Shown: one piece after another, positions 38,467 to 50,660 of the stretch
Numbering within the stretch: the stretch's first letter is position 1
How the letters are laid out: each line of letters begins with the position of its first letter
Source of the DNA: Rhea pennata
Taxonomy: Eukaryota > Chordata > Aves > Rheiformes > Rheidae
Length of the DNA: 64,000 bases
Direction: 5' to 3'
Assembly (NCBI RefSeq): GCF_028389875.1
Contig: NC_084663.1
Coordinates: 15,266,666 to 15,330,665, forward strand
Notes under the pieces: generated by a model
The model's input: only the letters and a program-made list of their open reading frames with translations
What the model was told of the DNA's origin: nothing
The model's database searches: none
Made by a program: the position numbers and the translations under genes

Positions 38467-40114
38467 ACAAAACTTCAGTGGACTGAGCTGGTGGAAGGAA
38501 ACAAACTACCATATTTGAATATATAGTCCTAATGAAAGCATAAAGAAGTAAAAAGCCTGTAAAAGTAGTTAGGATTTCACACTATCTGAACTCCTAATAT
38601 CTGTGACCCTTGGAAAAAGAGTTTCTAGTAATAATGGTGACATCTGCTTTTTTTGTTCTGGTTCCTGAACGTTCTTGTCTGTAACAGCACAGAACCAGCA
38701 GAAGTGCTGTATCCTCTTGGCTGCATGCTTTTGAATTAGCATTCCAAGGCAAAAAAAGATAATTTTGTTAAATGTAGTCATACAGAGTGGCAGATTTTTA
38801 GTTTTTGCTCCTCATTCTAAAAATTCTTCAAAGCCTTAGTCTTCTCAGAAGAATAATTACAAGGAAAAAAGGGTTTGAAGTGCTGGCAGACTGTTCTTGC
38901 AGAGGGGAAATCTCTTATGTCTAGACTGCTTGTGCAAATCTAGCCCTGAGGTTAATTTTCAGTCTCAGCCAACTTCAGGATCTTATCACACCAGAAAATG
39001 GTGCATCTGAACTAAATAGCTGTACATTAAAGTGACAGGATTAACAGCTCACAGGGCTGCTGACAGTGTTGAACTGGGCAGAAGGGGAGGCTTCCACTCC
39101 TGATACTGGAGTTTCCAAGGGCTCATCAAACATACACAGTGGTGCAGCAGGTCCATCTGTACATGCTATGCAGAGCTACACACCAGCTTCTTCAGGATCA
39201 CTTGTTTACAGGCTATCAGGTACACTGTGAGATACTAGGTTGCATGTACCAACAGATACTGCCAAAGATTTTGTAACCCAAAGTTCACAAAGCTTTGCTT
39301 TAAAGCCATTCCTAACCGATGAGAAGCTTCGGAAATTCAGGTTTCATATCCATTCCCTCTTAACGCAATGAGATGAGAACATGATACAGCCCACAGAGAC
39401 GAGGGTTGAACTACAGGTGAGGACGTTCACTGGCTGCTGGTAATAGGGACAGCACAGAGAGCTGGCATGGGGTGCTGAAGCAAAAAGCTTAGCACACAAC
39501 CAGATTTGTGAACTAACCCTAGATGTTTACACTGGCTGCCAATTCTGGTCTCCAATCCAGCTGTCAGTCAGAAAACTGAGGTTGGCAGAGTTCCTCCTGA
39601 GCGAGTGGAAACGCCACTAACGCCAGCCTTGGGACCTGGAGGACAAGGACTGGGGCTGCATGAAGTTTGACTTGCAGTGTGATGTGTCGCTCACATTTTA
39701 TAATGCAATGGGATGCGCTTTCAGAGATGTGACTCCTCCAAGTATATCAGCCACAGTACGCTCTGTGATTCCACAGCACAGGCTGGAGATTATAATAGGA
39801 TTTATAAGGGGAAATAAGTACTGAGATATCATAGTTTACCTCTGATTTGTCTTGAATATTCCATAAAAGTCTGTTCAGCTGCTCAGGTACATACCGAGAG
39901 CAACAGAGCTAGTGCCTGTGACCCAGCAGAGCCCACAGGTGCCAAATCTCATCAATGTGAAGGAAGAGTACACTGACCGCTCTGCAGTCACCAGCACGAA
40001 CTTTGTTCCTTCCTGTTTTTTTGACAAGTTGTTGAACATGGTGCAGCAGGGCACAAAAAGATGCTGAATTCAAAGTTTTATTTTCAAATTTGCATAGGGC
40101 TGAGCTGTGTGATT
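38467..40114. other. Unique DNA
   Basis: No gene or repeat is recognised. Confidence 0.55.
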
Positions 40115-41290
40115 GCCTCTAACCATCAAGCCAGGAAGGGCACTTGAGATCATTTGTCCGACTCCCTGCATAATTTCCCCAAACTAATCCTTCATGAAGT
40201 TTCAGTAACTACATTTGAGGATGTAACTGAATTTGAGGATGTCTTTTGGAAAAAGACTGAAAACTTCTCCAGGAATGGCAAATCCATCACAACCGTCATC
40301 CTCATTATTGAAAATAATTATGTTGTATTTCTCAAACTCATCTATCAGCTCTTAATGCAGAAGGGTGTTGTATCTTTATCTGTAACATCAAAACCCTTCA
40401 GCTGATTTGTTTTCTCTGTAGGTTCTTATAGAACCTTTAGAGAAGATAAATGGACTTTGCCTCTCATATCAGAGGGTTTTCAGTCCTTCAGATACTGTTG
40501 CTCTTTGCTGGACTTTCTCTGATTTTTTATGTCCCTCTTAGTGTGAACTTCAGGACTGGGCACCAAATTCCAGCTGTAGCAGTGCCAAAAGCAGAGTAAG
40601 AAAATTGCCCGCTCCTGCTCAGTAACAAGCTGGGGACTAAGTTCAAGAACTGCGTTGACTCTTAAGCGCCTGATACCATACTGCAATTTCATTGTAACTG
40701 ATTATCTATCAGTAAGCCATAATCTCTTCCAGAATTACTGCTCTGCAAGACAGAGCACCTTATTAGGTGAATATGACCTGCATTTTTTTGTTCCTAGATA
40801 TATACTATACTGTACCAAACTGAAATATGCATTATTTCTTGTGCCAATTTTTTTACCAACTGCCCCAATGTTGCTGATAATTATTTTCTTCTGGATCACT
40901 CCTGAAAAAGACTAAGCTCCAATCCCAGAGGATTCATGTTAAGGTCTTCCAGTTCTTGTTCCATTTTATGCATGTCACATCAATTTTGTCTTATCTTTTA
41001 TCTCACTAAGAATATGGTTTAAGATTAAGCAATCTTCCTTACACAAGTCTAAGCACATTACTTCAATAGCATTGTATTTATCAGCCAACTTCTCAAACTA
41101 ATTTAACATTGCTATTAAATTTAGAATATAATATCTTTCATAAATCCATGTTATGCAACACGAGTCTTATTACTTTTGTTCAATTATTTATTAATTGATT
41201 GATGTACCAGATCTTCTTATATTATTGGAGACAGGCAGGTCAGTAATTACATGGACCCGAACCACCTAACATTAACTAAACCTCCATAAC
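40115..41290 (-). mobile_element. Very old CR1 / L3-like LINE fragment
   Basis: The order of blocks on the plus strand follows a reverse-complement CR1: a decayed 3' end ('ggaagggcacttgagatcat', 40134-40153), then the region equivalent to 'ctggactctct' (40508-40518). Next comes 'gactgggcaccaaattccag' (40554-40573), matching the CR1 'gcccagaactggacacagta' block. Later there is 'aataatatctttcataaatc' territory corresponding to the reverse transcriptase (about 41110-41150). Divergence is far greater than in the other copies, and no frame survives beyond about 80 codons. This resembles the ancient CR1/L3 lineages shared across amniotes. The assignment rests on block order and partial identity. 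Confidence 0.65.
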
Positions 41291-41449
41291 CTCCATACAA
41301 AGCTTAGGCAGTGCACTACTGGGTTTAAAGAGCAGCACAATTCACACTGTATGTGACAAGCCTAAAATAATCAGATCAAGAAAAAAGTGTGAACTCCCAA
41401 GTTACCATGTCTGACAGACCTTATCTGACACAAGGGAGAAGCACCATGC
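41291..41449. other. Unique spacer
   Basis: AT-rich sequence between the ancient LINE copy and the GC-richer block; nothing is recognised. Confidence 0.5.
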
Positions 41450-43790
41450 ATGCCATCAAGGAAGTGACTCATGCTCATGCTCACCCACACTTAGAGAGCG
41501 TGTTGTAGTCATGAAGCCCACACCCACATGGTCGCCTTGGGGAGCGCTGGGGTGCACCCAGGGCCCGATGTGGAGCATCCAGCCTGGCTCCCCACTTGTG
41601 TGGCTGCAGCTGGGTTGCAGCTGCTGGGCTGTGGCTTGCCTGGGCTCTGCAGCATCCCTGCAAGCTTTGTGTGCCACACTCCAAAGCAGCATGCTAGCCA
41701 GTATGTGCCTGCTGTGAGATATGCCCTTGACAGGTCACCTCTCATTTCTGAGGTATGCAGGTGAGATGGTGGCAGTGATGAGACTCCAAGGGCCCATTGT
41801 TTCCCACCGGAACCATGCTGCCAACATGGTGGAGAAGTCTCTAGGGTATGTATCCAGTGGGAAATGATCCTACCGCTAGCGCAAAAGAGCTCGGAGCAGC
41901 ACCTCCGCCCACCTGTGAGGCAAACAGCTCATCTGTAGTGGTGCGGCAGACCCACCTCTGTGTCTATGCACCACGCCACCACATACCATATCACCTTGCA
42001 GTGCAACTCATCCCTAGCCTACGCATTCCAAAACCAAGGGTCCCACAGCCTGGAGACACACAGTTCTCCCACACTTTGAAACTGGCCCAATTTGGTACTG
42101 CTCCATTCCTACTCTTCTCCAAAGAGTCAAGATGTTTCAGATATCAGATCACATATGCTGTTTTCAAAGCAACCATGGTGGACAGACGTTAGTTTTGCCA
42201 AGCACCAGAGTGTGATGGCTTCGACCAGCAGCCACAGGTCACAGTGTGATCGCAGTGCTTAGTAGCTGGCAGCACACATACCACCAAGGAGTGCAGGCCT
42301 CCATGGCATTCCTAGTGGACATATGCAGACAGACCCCCTTTAGCCTTCTGTTCTCACCAGCTGTCAGAGCAGCACTTCCACAATGGTGCCATGCAAACTT
42401 TGAGGCTTTCTCAAGGACACCATTCTGACTGGACTGCTGGTTAACCTGACAGTGTGGCAGGCCACAGTCGTCACTGCTGTTCCCTTTCCCTCCAACATTC
42501 CTCCACATGCTGACCTCCACTCAAGCTATGGCCCTACCAAGCCTCATATTTACTCCTAGGAAACATGCATCCATCCTCTGGCCTGGCCTCGTGGCCTCCC
42601 CAGTGTATAAGCACCTTGGTCTTACAGCAGTATCTGGGCAGAAAGCTGCCAGACAGAGCAGGGGACTGCTTCCTTGTTTTCCCAGGATAAGAGCGAGCCA
42701 CAGGGAACATCAGTGCAAAACCCTGTACCCACCAACTCCTCCAACCTATGTCAGGCTCCAGCAGAACTCTGAGTCCTTAATGAAATCCAAAAGTAGGCCA
42801 GACTGTTCAAGGTAGTCAAGCTTCTCAAGCCAGAACTCCAGGTAGTTCCCAGTTGTTATGGGCAGCCTGTAATGACTACAGCATCCTGTGTGTCACCATC
42901 CCAGACAAGTGGACCTAGCAGAGGAGCAGCACAGTGTGGGCCAGATGCACAGCCAACATGGTCATGATCCTTGATGGTCTTTCTTCCTGTGTCCCAAACA
43001 CTGACTGAGAGCTGTCCAAACACATCCTACACCATAGCACACGCAGGAACAAGCCCAGCCAGTGTACTAGAAGGCTGGATGCCTGGGCAATGTACTGGCC
43101 TCTTTCATACACTAGTAGTCCCCAGGACTGTTCTTGGTCTTGTATGTTCAAATTTGTTGCTTGGCAGAGACACACTGTCCTGGGCTACAAGTGGCGACTG
43201 TGGCAATATGCTTGCTGCAGGCCTTGATGCTTGGGTAATGTTGAGGACTGCAGTCAGTGCTGAGAGGCACAGAGCAAATGAGATCCTGTGTTTACTTACC
43301 AGTTGCTTGTTTGTGCTCATAAAGTATTTGGGAACATAGTGGGAAGCTGCTGATGCCTCCATTTGGTGCAGAGGAGCAATGCTATGATCAGGTTATAGGG
43401 GCAGATGCTCCAGGTCCACATGACAGACTGGTCCATCATCAAAGAGGTGGGGGCAGAGGCAGTCTATGGCCTAATGCTCCCACCTATCCACATGGTTGAG
43501 AGCACAGATGCTGAGTAATGCCCTAGGTGTGCACCTCTGTGAGCCTGTGTATCACCCTAGCAGAGGAGGAGATCCCTGGCACAGGTCTCCATCTGCCTCC
43601 CTGGCTGCAGTGAGGCTGTGCAGCATTTCTGAGGGCAAGCAGAGGAGCTGCAGCATGAGCTGAGGCCATTACAACATTTGCATCCCATAGGAGGCGAGGA
43701 GCAGCACATGTGCGGGAGCAGCCTACAGTAACACCATGCCAAGGCATCGCTGATGCTGAAGGGAAGTGAGGACACAACTCACTATAGGAA
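41450..43790. repeat. GC-richer unidentified block, possible old transposon or pseudogene
   Basis: Over 2.3 kb the base composition rises above the AT-rich flanks, but CpG stays low. The text is rich in CAGC, CCAC and TGTG words, as in decayed GC-rich repeats. Both strands hold many overlapping frames of 60-122 codons but none longer, which fits an ancient, CpG-decayed coding or repeat sequence. The right end runs into a microsatellite. A string near its right end (43726-43740) has a possible counterpart at 12383-12400. I tried to read it as a Harbinger/PIF transposase and found no convincing motif. Identity is unknown. Confidence 0.35.
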
Positions 43791-43823
43791 CAGTACTGGG
43801 AGAAAAAGCTACACGTTTTGCTG

Positions 43824-44101
43824 TCTTTCTCTCTCTCTCTCTCTCATATATATATTTGTCTAGCAAGACACACATATATATATATATGTATATGTATTTT
43901 ATATACATATATATATATATATATACACACATACACACACACAAAACCCAGTAAGAAAAACCTATCTATACTCACATACACATACACATTCTGTATGCAT
44001 ACACAAACAAAAACATAAATATACCCCCAATATATATATGTGTGTGCTTGCATATATTTACACACCCTCATACACACATACATATACGCATATACATAGA
44101 T
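43824..44101 (+). repeat. Compound (CT)n, (AT)n, (CA)n microsatellite
   Basis: A CT run (43824-43845) passes into several AT runs, ACAC-rich stretches and TATA-rich spacers. The ORFs on either strand (rich in Y, I, H, T or C, V, Y) are repeat translations. It lies directly before a CpG island. Confidence 0.95.
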
Positions 44102-44189
44102 ATCTATAAACCCTCCTTAATAATAGTCTAGAAATTGTATTTGTAGTTTGCCTGAAGCTGGTAAGGTGGCTAAGGCAGTCTCCGGGCAG

Positions 44190-45180
44190 AGGAGCTAGAC
44201 GCTGTATTCAGACAGCCTTCAAGAGGGGCTGTGCCCAAGTTGCCCAGACTTTGCAAATATCGCAGGCCAGAAGAGGAGATACAGTCACGGCGCAATGCAA
44301 AAGCAGTCAAATTCTGTATAAGCTGCCAAAAACAGAGCCAGCCTTCGTTGTCGCAGGGTGGAGGCTGGCTTGGGAGCCCACGCAGGCGGCGCTTCTGCTG
44401 GAGCCCGCAGGAAAAGCGACTCCTAGAAACGAAACACCTACACTGCGTGCTTTCCTGGAGGGAGACATCTCTTTGAAACAGCGCTGCAGAACAGCCCTCT
44501 CCGGGCCCCGGGGGAGCAGGCAGCCCCCCTGGTCTGCTCTGCCCACGGGCTGCGCACGGCCTCCCGGGGCAGCAAAGACCAGCGCAGAAGTGCAGGTCCG
44601 CAGCGCCTTGCCCCTGGCCCGAGCGGCCAGGCAGCAGCCCCACGGGGGGCCCATCACAGCCCACCAACACCCCAAATCCAGCCACAGGCACTGGCGCACA
44701 CCAGCTCCTGTCCACGTCTTGGCTGCTTCTGAATTAATCCTGCAGCTGCTTTCTTTCCCGGGAATTCCCCGCGCATCGGAAGAAGCTGTGCAAGCCCCAG
44801 GGAAGCCCGTCCTGCGCTCTGCTCCCCGCAGGCGTCCGGCAGAGGCTGGGGCTGCTGGCGAAGCTGCTCCCACCACGTGCCGAGGGCCCCGCTCAGCACC
44901 GCGCTGCCCGAGGAGCCACTCACGGGTCTTCACAGGCCCGCGAGAGTCACTCCTTTCCCCACGCTGCCCTGGGAAAAATGCGCCCGAGGGCATTTGGCCA
45001 AGAGCTCCTCACCTCTGCCATCCTAGTGCGTTATCTGCATTAATACACTGCTTTGCTAAATGTAACACTTGGGGTAAAAGCCAATTTCTCCGAGCCTGAC
45101 TGGGCTAGGAGCGACGATGCCCTCCGCTCTCGCAGGAGAGCTCTCTGCCTCTGTCGCGCACTGTGCGACACCATATAGCT
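44190..45180. promoter_or_regulatory. CpG island
   Basis: GC-rich sequence with about 49 CpG dinucleotides between 44221 and 45000 by my count, against AT-rich, CpG-poor flanks. It may be a promoter or first exon of an unrecognised gene or lncRNA. Open stretches of 282 codons on the plus strand (44251-45099) and 228 on the minus (44307-44993) overlap. The plus one has no ATG anywhere in it and opens with TTG; the minus one does begin with ATG at 44993. Long open frames on both strands are expected in GC-rich DNA, and neither shows a domain. Confidence 0.7.
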
Positions 45181-48100
45181 ATTTTGCTATAAGCCAGGGA
45201 CGCACGGCTCAGGTGCAACGCTAATGCAGTTCCTGCATCAGCCTTTTTGTGAAAGAAACTCTCGCCTTTGATCTGCTGATCTTTGATCTTCTAGTTTAAC
45301 TAAAGATCCTGAATTAATGCTGTTGTCATCTACGGCTCTGCCTGCCTGACAGAGTGCCTGATTTCCAGATATTCTTTTGTTCAGTGCACCGTCGAGATGG
45401 TCTGATGAGCGGCATTCTTGTGACTGGCTTGGTAGCAACCACGTGCTCAGAGTAGGGTAGCTGGGAAGGTGACAGCAGTCCCTGTTCCAAGGATTCGCCT
45501 AATTACAGAGCAGCAGCTTCTCTGCTGATGTAAATTGTCACAGCCCTGCTGGAAGCAACAAGCCATGAAAATTCACATCAGCTGAAGACTCTTTGCATTA
45601 GTCAAGAATCTGCTGCAGCTTTGTCTCTCTAGTAAATAAATATTTATGTGGCTGGATCTGGCTCTATCTTGCAATTTGATATTCTGTGAGACACCTAAAG
45701 CTTCAGACTGCCTCCTCGCCTCTCCACCTTGTAAGAGATATAACTACAATAGGAAGTGTTACAAACAACAGAGCTGATTGCCTGACCTCAGTGGTTCTGA
45801 CTCTCGATTCCCTGACACTCAAATCATATTAGTGCTGGTAACAGTGAAGGTGTGTATGGCAGCATATGGATTACCCTTGTTATCTTTGTGGATATAGGAT
45901 GCTCAGATTCATTCTGGTGCACTAACAGACCCAGAGAACAACTAAGTCAATTATAACTATGTATGGTATTGGAAGCTGAAAACTTCCCCGTGTCTTACTT
46001 CTTGTCTTTAACAGAGCACATAGATAAACACAGGTTTTTCAGGCACTAGATACTTGCAGTCTGAAGATCATGTCAGCTATTTAAAGAAAGAACAGAAAGA
46101 AATGGACCAGATTTTTTCAGATGTTTTTAAGTGGACTTCTTCAGTGATGTGGTGCAGCAGCGGAGAGCACAGAAGTGGCAATGCAACCATGTCAGCTGAA
46201 GGAGCTCTGAGCTGAAATTGTACATCTGTTCACAGTTATGAACCTGAAAACCTCTGTGCAGTGCCATACTGAGGCACACAGATATTACAGGGACCTCTGG
46301 TTTGGATCTTAAACTTTCTGAGAACCTTAAGGTCCACCTGGGCAAGGTTGGAGCTGCTAGGTCTGGACTGGAGGAGCAGCTCAGTGCCTCTGTCCACGCA
46401 TGATACAGATACAGCTCCAGAATGGGCAAATCAAGGCTGCATCCATCTAGCACCCTCATAAGGCAGCTAATGCACCACCATAATCAGGCTTCTCATTAAA
46501 TGCATGAATGCCTGAGTACCCCACCATCTATTACCTAAGGCAAATGTGGTTATTTGAATTTTCTGTGCCAGAAGAAGATCTGAAAACACTTCCTCCAAGG
46601 AGACACAGCAATCCCCAGGAGCCTGCCAGCTGGTTGGGGAAAGGTCCTCTCACTGAAGCAGTATGACAGCATAAAAAGGGACTCCAGACATCCCCAGCTG
46701 ATGGCTTGAGAACACATGGGATTTGCACTGACCTAGTGGTTCTAGTGCTCCCTCAGGCAAGGAAAACTGGCTGCTTGTCCTCAGTGCCAAGGCTGGCCCC
46801 TGCGTTACACTGGAGAGGCTCTGGGCAAAGCACAAATGAGCATAAGGAGCATGACCCAAATCTGCGCTTCTCCCTTCTGGGGAGGTGCTTGGAGCTGATA
46901 AGTGAGCTCCAAGTCATTCTTGTGGATGCAAGATGCATTACTAGGAGGGCTCCGGTATGAAGGAGACGGCCTCAGAAATGCCACGTGGACCAGATTGCCT
47001 AACAGATGTGGTCAGAGGTGGCCAGATGTGGTCAGGCACAGCATCTGGGCACTGAACTGCTGACATTGGGATCTGCATGGACCTGGTGCCCTAATCATGG
47101 CTAGAGCTTGCAGGTACCTCACCGTACCTGCTGGAGAAATTATGAGGGGGTGTCATTTTTGCAATCCTGGATGCAAGTACCTAGACTCCCCTTTGGAAGT
47201 GCACCTTAGCAGTGATCTTTTCTAGACACATTCCCAGAATTGGGTTGATAGGCTTTAAATTGCTGCAGTCATCCTGCCTATGTACAGAGCTTTGCAGATT
47301 TGCACTTGAAAACCATATGAGCTATATTATATAGCAAATCTAAGTACAAACAGACAAACAGAAAGCCCAGCCCAGAAGTTAAATGTTTACTACCAAAGTG
47401 GCAGTTACTCTCTGAATCACAGCTCCTGAATCACCCTATCTGATAAGAAATAGTATGGACTGCACCAGTAAATCACAGTAGGATACTAGTTTGCACATCT
47501 TTCTAGTCTTAGCTAAAGTATCATTCCTATATTGGTTTTAGAAATCATAGGTGTGGATAATAGATCACAATTTCAACAGATGACTGAAGACTTCTGAAAT
47601 GGTGATATAAATGGAAATAGAAGGAGAAGAAGATAGACAGCAGGCAATATTTGAAGGATTAGGCAGAAATTTGCAGAATAAAACTGATCAGGAAGCATTT
47701 AGTTAAATATCTAGAAGAAACATAAGCATATCCTCAAGAAATACTTTCTTCCTGCCAGATAAAGATGCATAAGTTTTTATATGCTTACAGATGATGAATG
47801 CCATCAGATTTTCCCACAGTACAACTAAAAATTGTTAAGAAAAATTGTTAGAAAAGTAAAACTATCATAAAAAGGGGAACATGTGGCATCTCCTCCTCCA
47901 GCTCAGTTTTGAAAGAACAAGTGCTGCTTGACTGTGTGAAGGAAAGGGTCTTGAGGCTCTGTCCTGATGAGTCCTCTCTGGAGGCGCCTCCCTACAGCCC
48001 TGGGCGAGCTGTCTGATGTTGGTTTGCCTGGTCTTGCCTTGTCCTCATCATAAAGACTCTCTTAAGGGTTGCCCAGAGCACTGACTCTCTGGTGCCCCAT

Positions 48101-50099
48101 CCTGAGACTGTGGGCTCTTTCGTGCATTGGGGAGGGGTCTCTGGACCCCCACAGTCAGTATTTGGCATTTTACCCTCAAAGGGCAATCACCTAGCTTGTA
48201 GGTACCCAAACTCCTAATAAGAGTTGGCTCTAGGGAGAATGCATTTCACTTCTCTTGTGTCATTTCTACATTTTTGTACAAGTTCACATTTCAGTGGGAT
48301 CTAATGAAGCCAGCAGGTGTTGGAAGTGAACATAATTTTGAGCTGCAGTCCTTGGAGTGATAAAAAGTATTCTCAAGTCAGAAAACAATATCCTCAAAGA
48401 ACAGAAATTGAGAGAAAACAATCTAAGGTCTGTAGAAGTGTGAACGTGCTATGTTCAAAGCACCTAGGATATTCATCTAAATTTCCCGCAAAATGTAAGC
48501 TTTGGAAATGACAATGGCATGTATTAAATATAAGTCAACAGAAGATGCTGAAAGAAAAACAGAGTACAATAGCCAATTTGCTGAAAGAGCAAGAAGACTC
48601 AAATTTGATTTTCTATTTGAATATAATTCTAGAAAGAGAAAATATGTTTTCCTCTGAGAAAAAACACATTAATGATTCCCTCTTTTCAAAAAAAAAAAAA
48701 AAAAAAAAAAGCCTCAGGATGTCATTTGACAGGTATGAATGTGTGTAATGTCTAAGAACTTTAGCTTAAAAGATTTCAAAGCAGTGACAATTCAAAACTA
48801 ATAGTAATAGGAAAATCACATTCCTAAGATGCTGAGAAATAATTGGATTCATGTTTATATTTGGATTAAACTATGAAACCAAGGAAACTACTCAATCAAA
48901 AAAATAAGTACCTACAAAGGACAGCAACTTGTTTGTCTTACATATGATAATTCTGCCACCATTAGAAGAGGAGAAGGGAGATGGGCTGGTAGGTAAGGTG
49001 CTAGTTTGCAATCTACGTTCAGTTCTGCTGTAACTTTCTTCTGTGCTCCCACACAAGTAATTTAGCTGCACATCCCCAAACCATTTTCTTACCCAGCTCC
49101 TATTGGTCTTTCAAGGAGAGATAGAGAGGTGTCAGGCACTGATCATCTGGCATGTGTTGATATGGCCCAAGCATTAAAATGTGGGTGATCTTGTAAGCAA
49201 CTCTTCCAAGGCTGCTGAAATGACTGTGCAGCATAGTCAAAGGGTTTGAAAAATCTAGTCAAGTGAAGTGCAGCACCCATCCAGGAGGGAAGACTTGTAT
49301 TTTAACAGTCTAATGGCACCCTTGTCTTCCAAGCTCCAGGAGTGCCATGCATAGCCCAGTGCCTTGCTTGGCTCCTTGGCAGTTCCCAAATTGGCTAAGC
49401 TGGCAGGAAAGCTGTGACTTAATTCGAGAGGATTCTGCTGCTGACACTCAGGAGAGGCTCTGCTGATCTCAGGAGAAAAGATAAACAAACCTCATGTAAT
49501 CCAGCCTCCTGCCCAGATGCCCATATAGCGCATCAGAGCAATGGCTACTGGACATTTTCTTAAATAGCTTCCAGGGATGGAGATGCTTCTGTAGGAAACT
49601 TGTTACAGGAAAGAGTGTTAGAAGTGCTGCAGAGCACAAGAGAAGTCCAGGCACAGGAGTATGACTAATTCTTGCCCATGGCCAAGAGGCGATGAACCAT
49701 TTGTACCCCCAGACATTTCTCAGATGCTGACCTGCAGCCACAGGTGACAAGTCAGAAGTTTAGAGGTGATGCTGGAGGCAGTGCTGTAGACACAGTCTGG
49801 GGACATGGCACACAAGGGCACACTCCAGTAAAAGGCAGAACTGGGTCCTAGTTCCAGTCCTTCCAGTTGTTATTTTGTCATCTCGAGCAGCTCACCCCTG
49901 CTTTTCAGTTTCTACATCTGCAAAACAAGGCAAAAACATCAATAAAGGCATTTGAGGTCATCTTATAAAGAGGTAAGTGTCATTTAGTGGTATTAGTGCT
50001 GCTTAATTTTGTGTTGCCTTCAATAAATATGGATGTGGCAAGATGATTTCACAGCCAAAAACCTTTATTTGTATGGTGAAAGCTCTATTTAATGGGACC
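45181..50099. other. Unique DNA, no gene recognised
   Basis: No known repeat or exon is recognised. A 23-A run lies at 48688-48710, and the repeated word 'agatgtggtcag' occurs twice at 47005-47035. The 110-codon minus frame at 46127-46459 has no domain. Confidence 0.55.
48688..48710 (+). repeat. Poly-A run (23)
   Basis: An uninterrupted A run preceded by 'tcttttc'. Upstream sequence is AT-rich and not recognisable as a retrocopy. Confidence 0.9.
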
Positions 50100-50660
50100 A
50101 GATGAAGTGACAGTCTCTGCTTAACTCACTTGCACCCTTCAAAGGGTTTAAGCAGAGCTTCCCTTGTGCAGCATGAAATTATGTTGCAGCATTAAACCCT
50201 AAGCCCTCTGAGAGCAAATATCGTCCCTGCCTTGTCTTGTTAATAAATGCTAGAAACACTGCTAGCTTCACATGCTTCAATCTCCCTCTCTTCTTCAGTC
50301 ACAAATAAAACTACCTGTCCAATTTTATTGGTAAAATATTTCCTATCGCCTGGGCCACAAAATACTTTTCTCCCTACATTAAAATTGCATTGTATTACTC
50401 AAGCATTTTAGCAATGAATAAAGAGCGAGAAGCCTACAACAAATACAAATAGAGCCCTATACAAGATGCACATGACTTCGCATTTTTTCTTCAGGATTAT
50501 AAAAAAACTGGCTTGACCAGTTGGATTAGTCATGAGTTAAATGCCTGATATTAAATGACATAGGCATGAAACAACTGCTTTTGCATAATGGCTTTTTACA
50601 AATTTGCAAAAAATAGACACCTTTTCCAAACATTGGCCCTAGCTATTTTTATCACATGGC
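50100..50660. promoter_or_regulatory. Candidate conserved non-coding element
   Basis: AT-rich, non-repetitive sequence with several motif-like words: 'ttttgcataatgg' (octamer or C/EBP-like), 'tgacataggcatgaaac' and 'ccaattttattgg'. The last is a near palindrome containing ATTGG. Texture resembles a deeply conserved enhancer, but conservation cannot be judged from one sequence. Confidence 0.2.

Noticed and set aside
41450..43790. Harbinger/PIF transposase
   Set aside because: I looked for the conserved aspartate blocks and 'NRKG'-type motif in both orientations and did not find them.
43723..44083. Frames rich in Y, I, C and V on both strands
   Set aside because: Translations of the compound microsatellite.
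44307..44993. 228-codon minus-strand open frame as a gene
   Set aside because: It starts with ATG, but composition (R, G, A, S, P) and overlap with an equally long antisense frame point to CpG-island base bias. No domain was seen.
44251..45099. 282-codon plus-strand open frame as a gene
   Set aside because: It opens with TTG, contains no methionine codon, overlaps long antisense frames, lies in GC-rich DNA where stops are rare, and has no recognisable domain.
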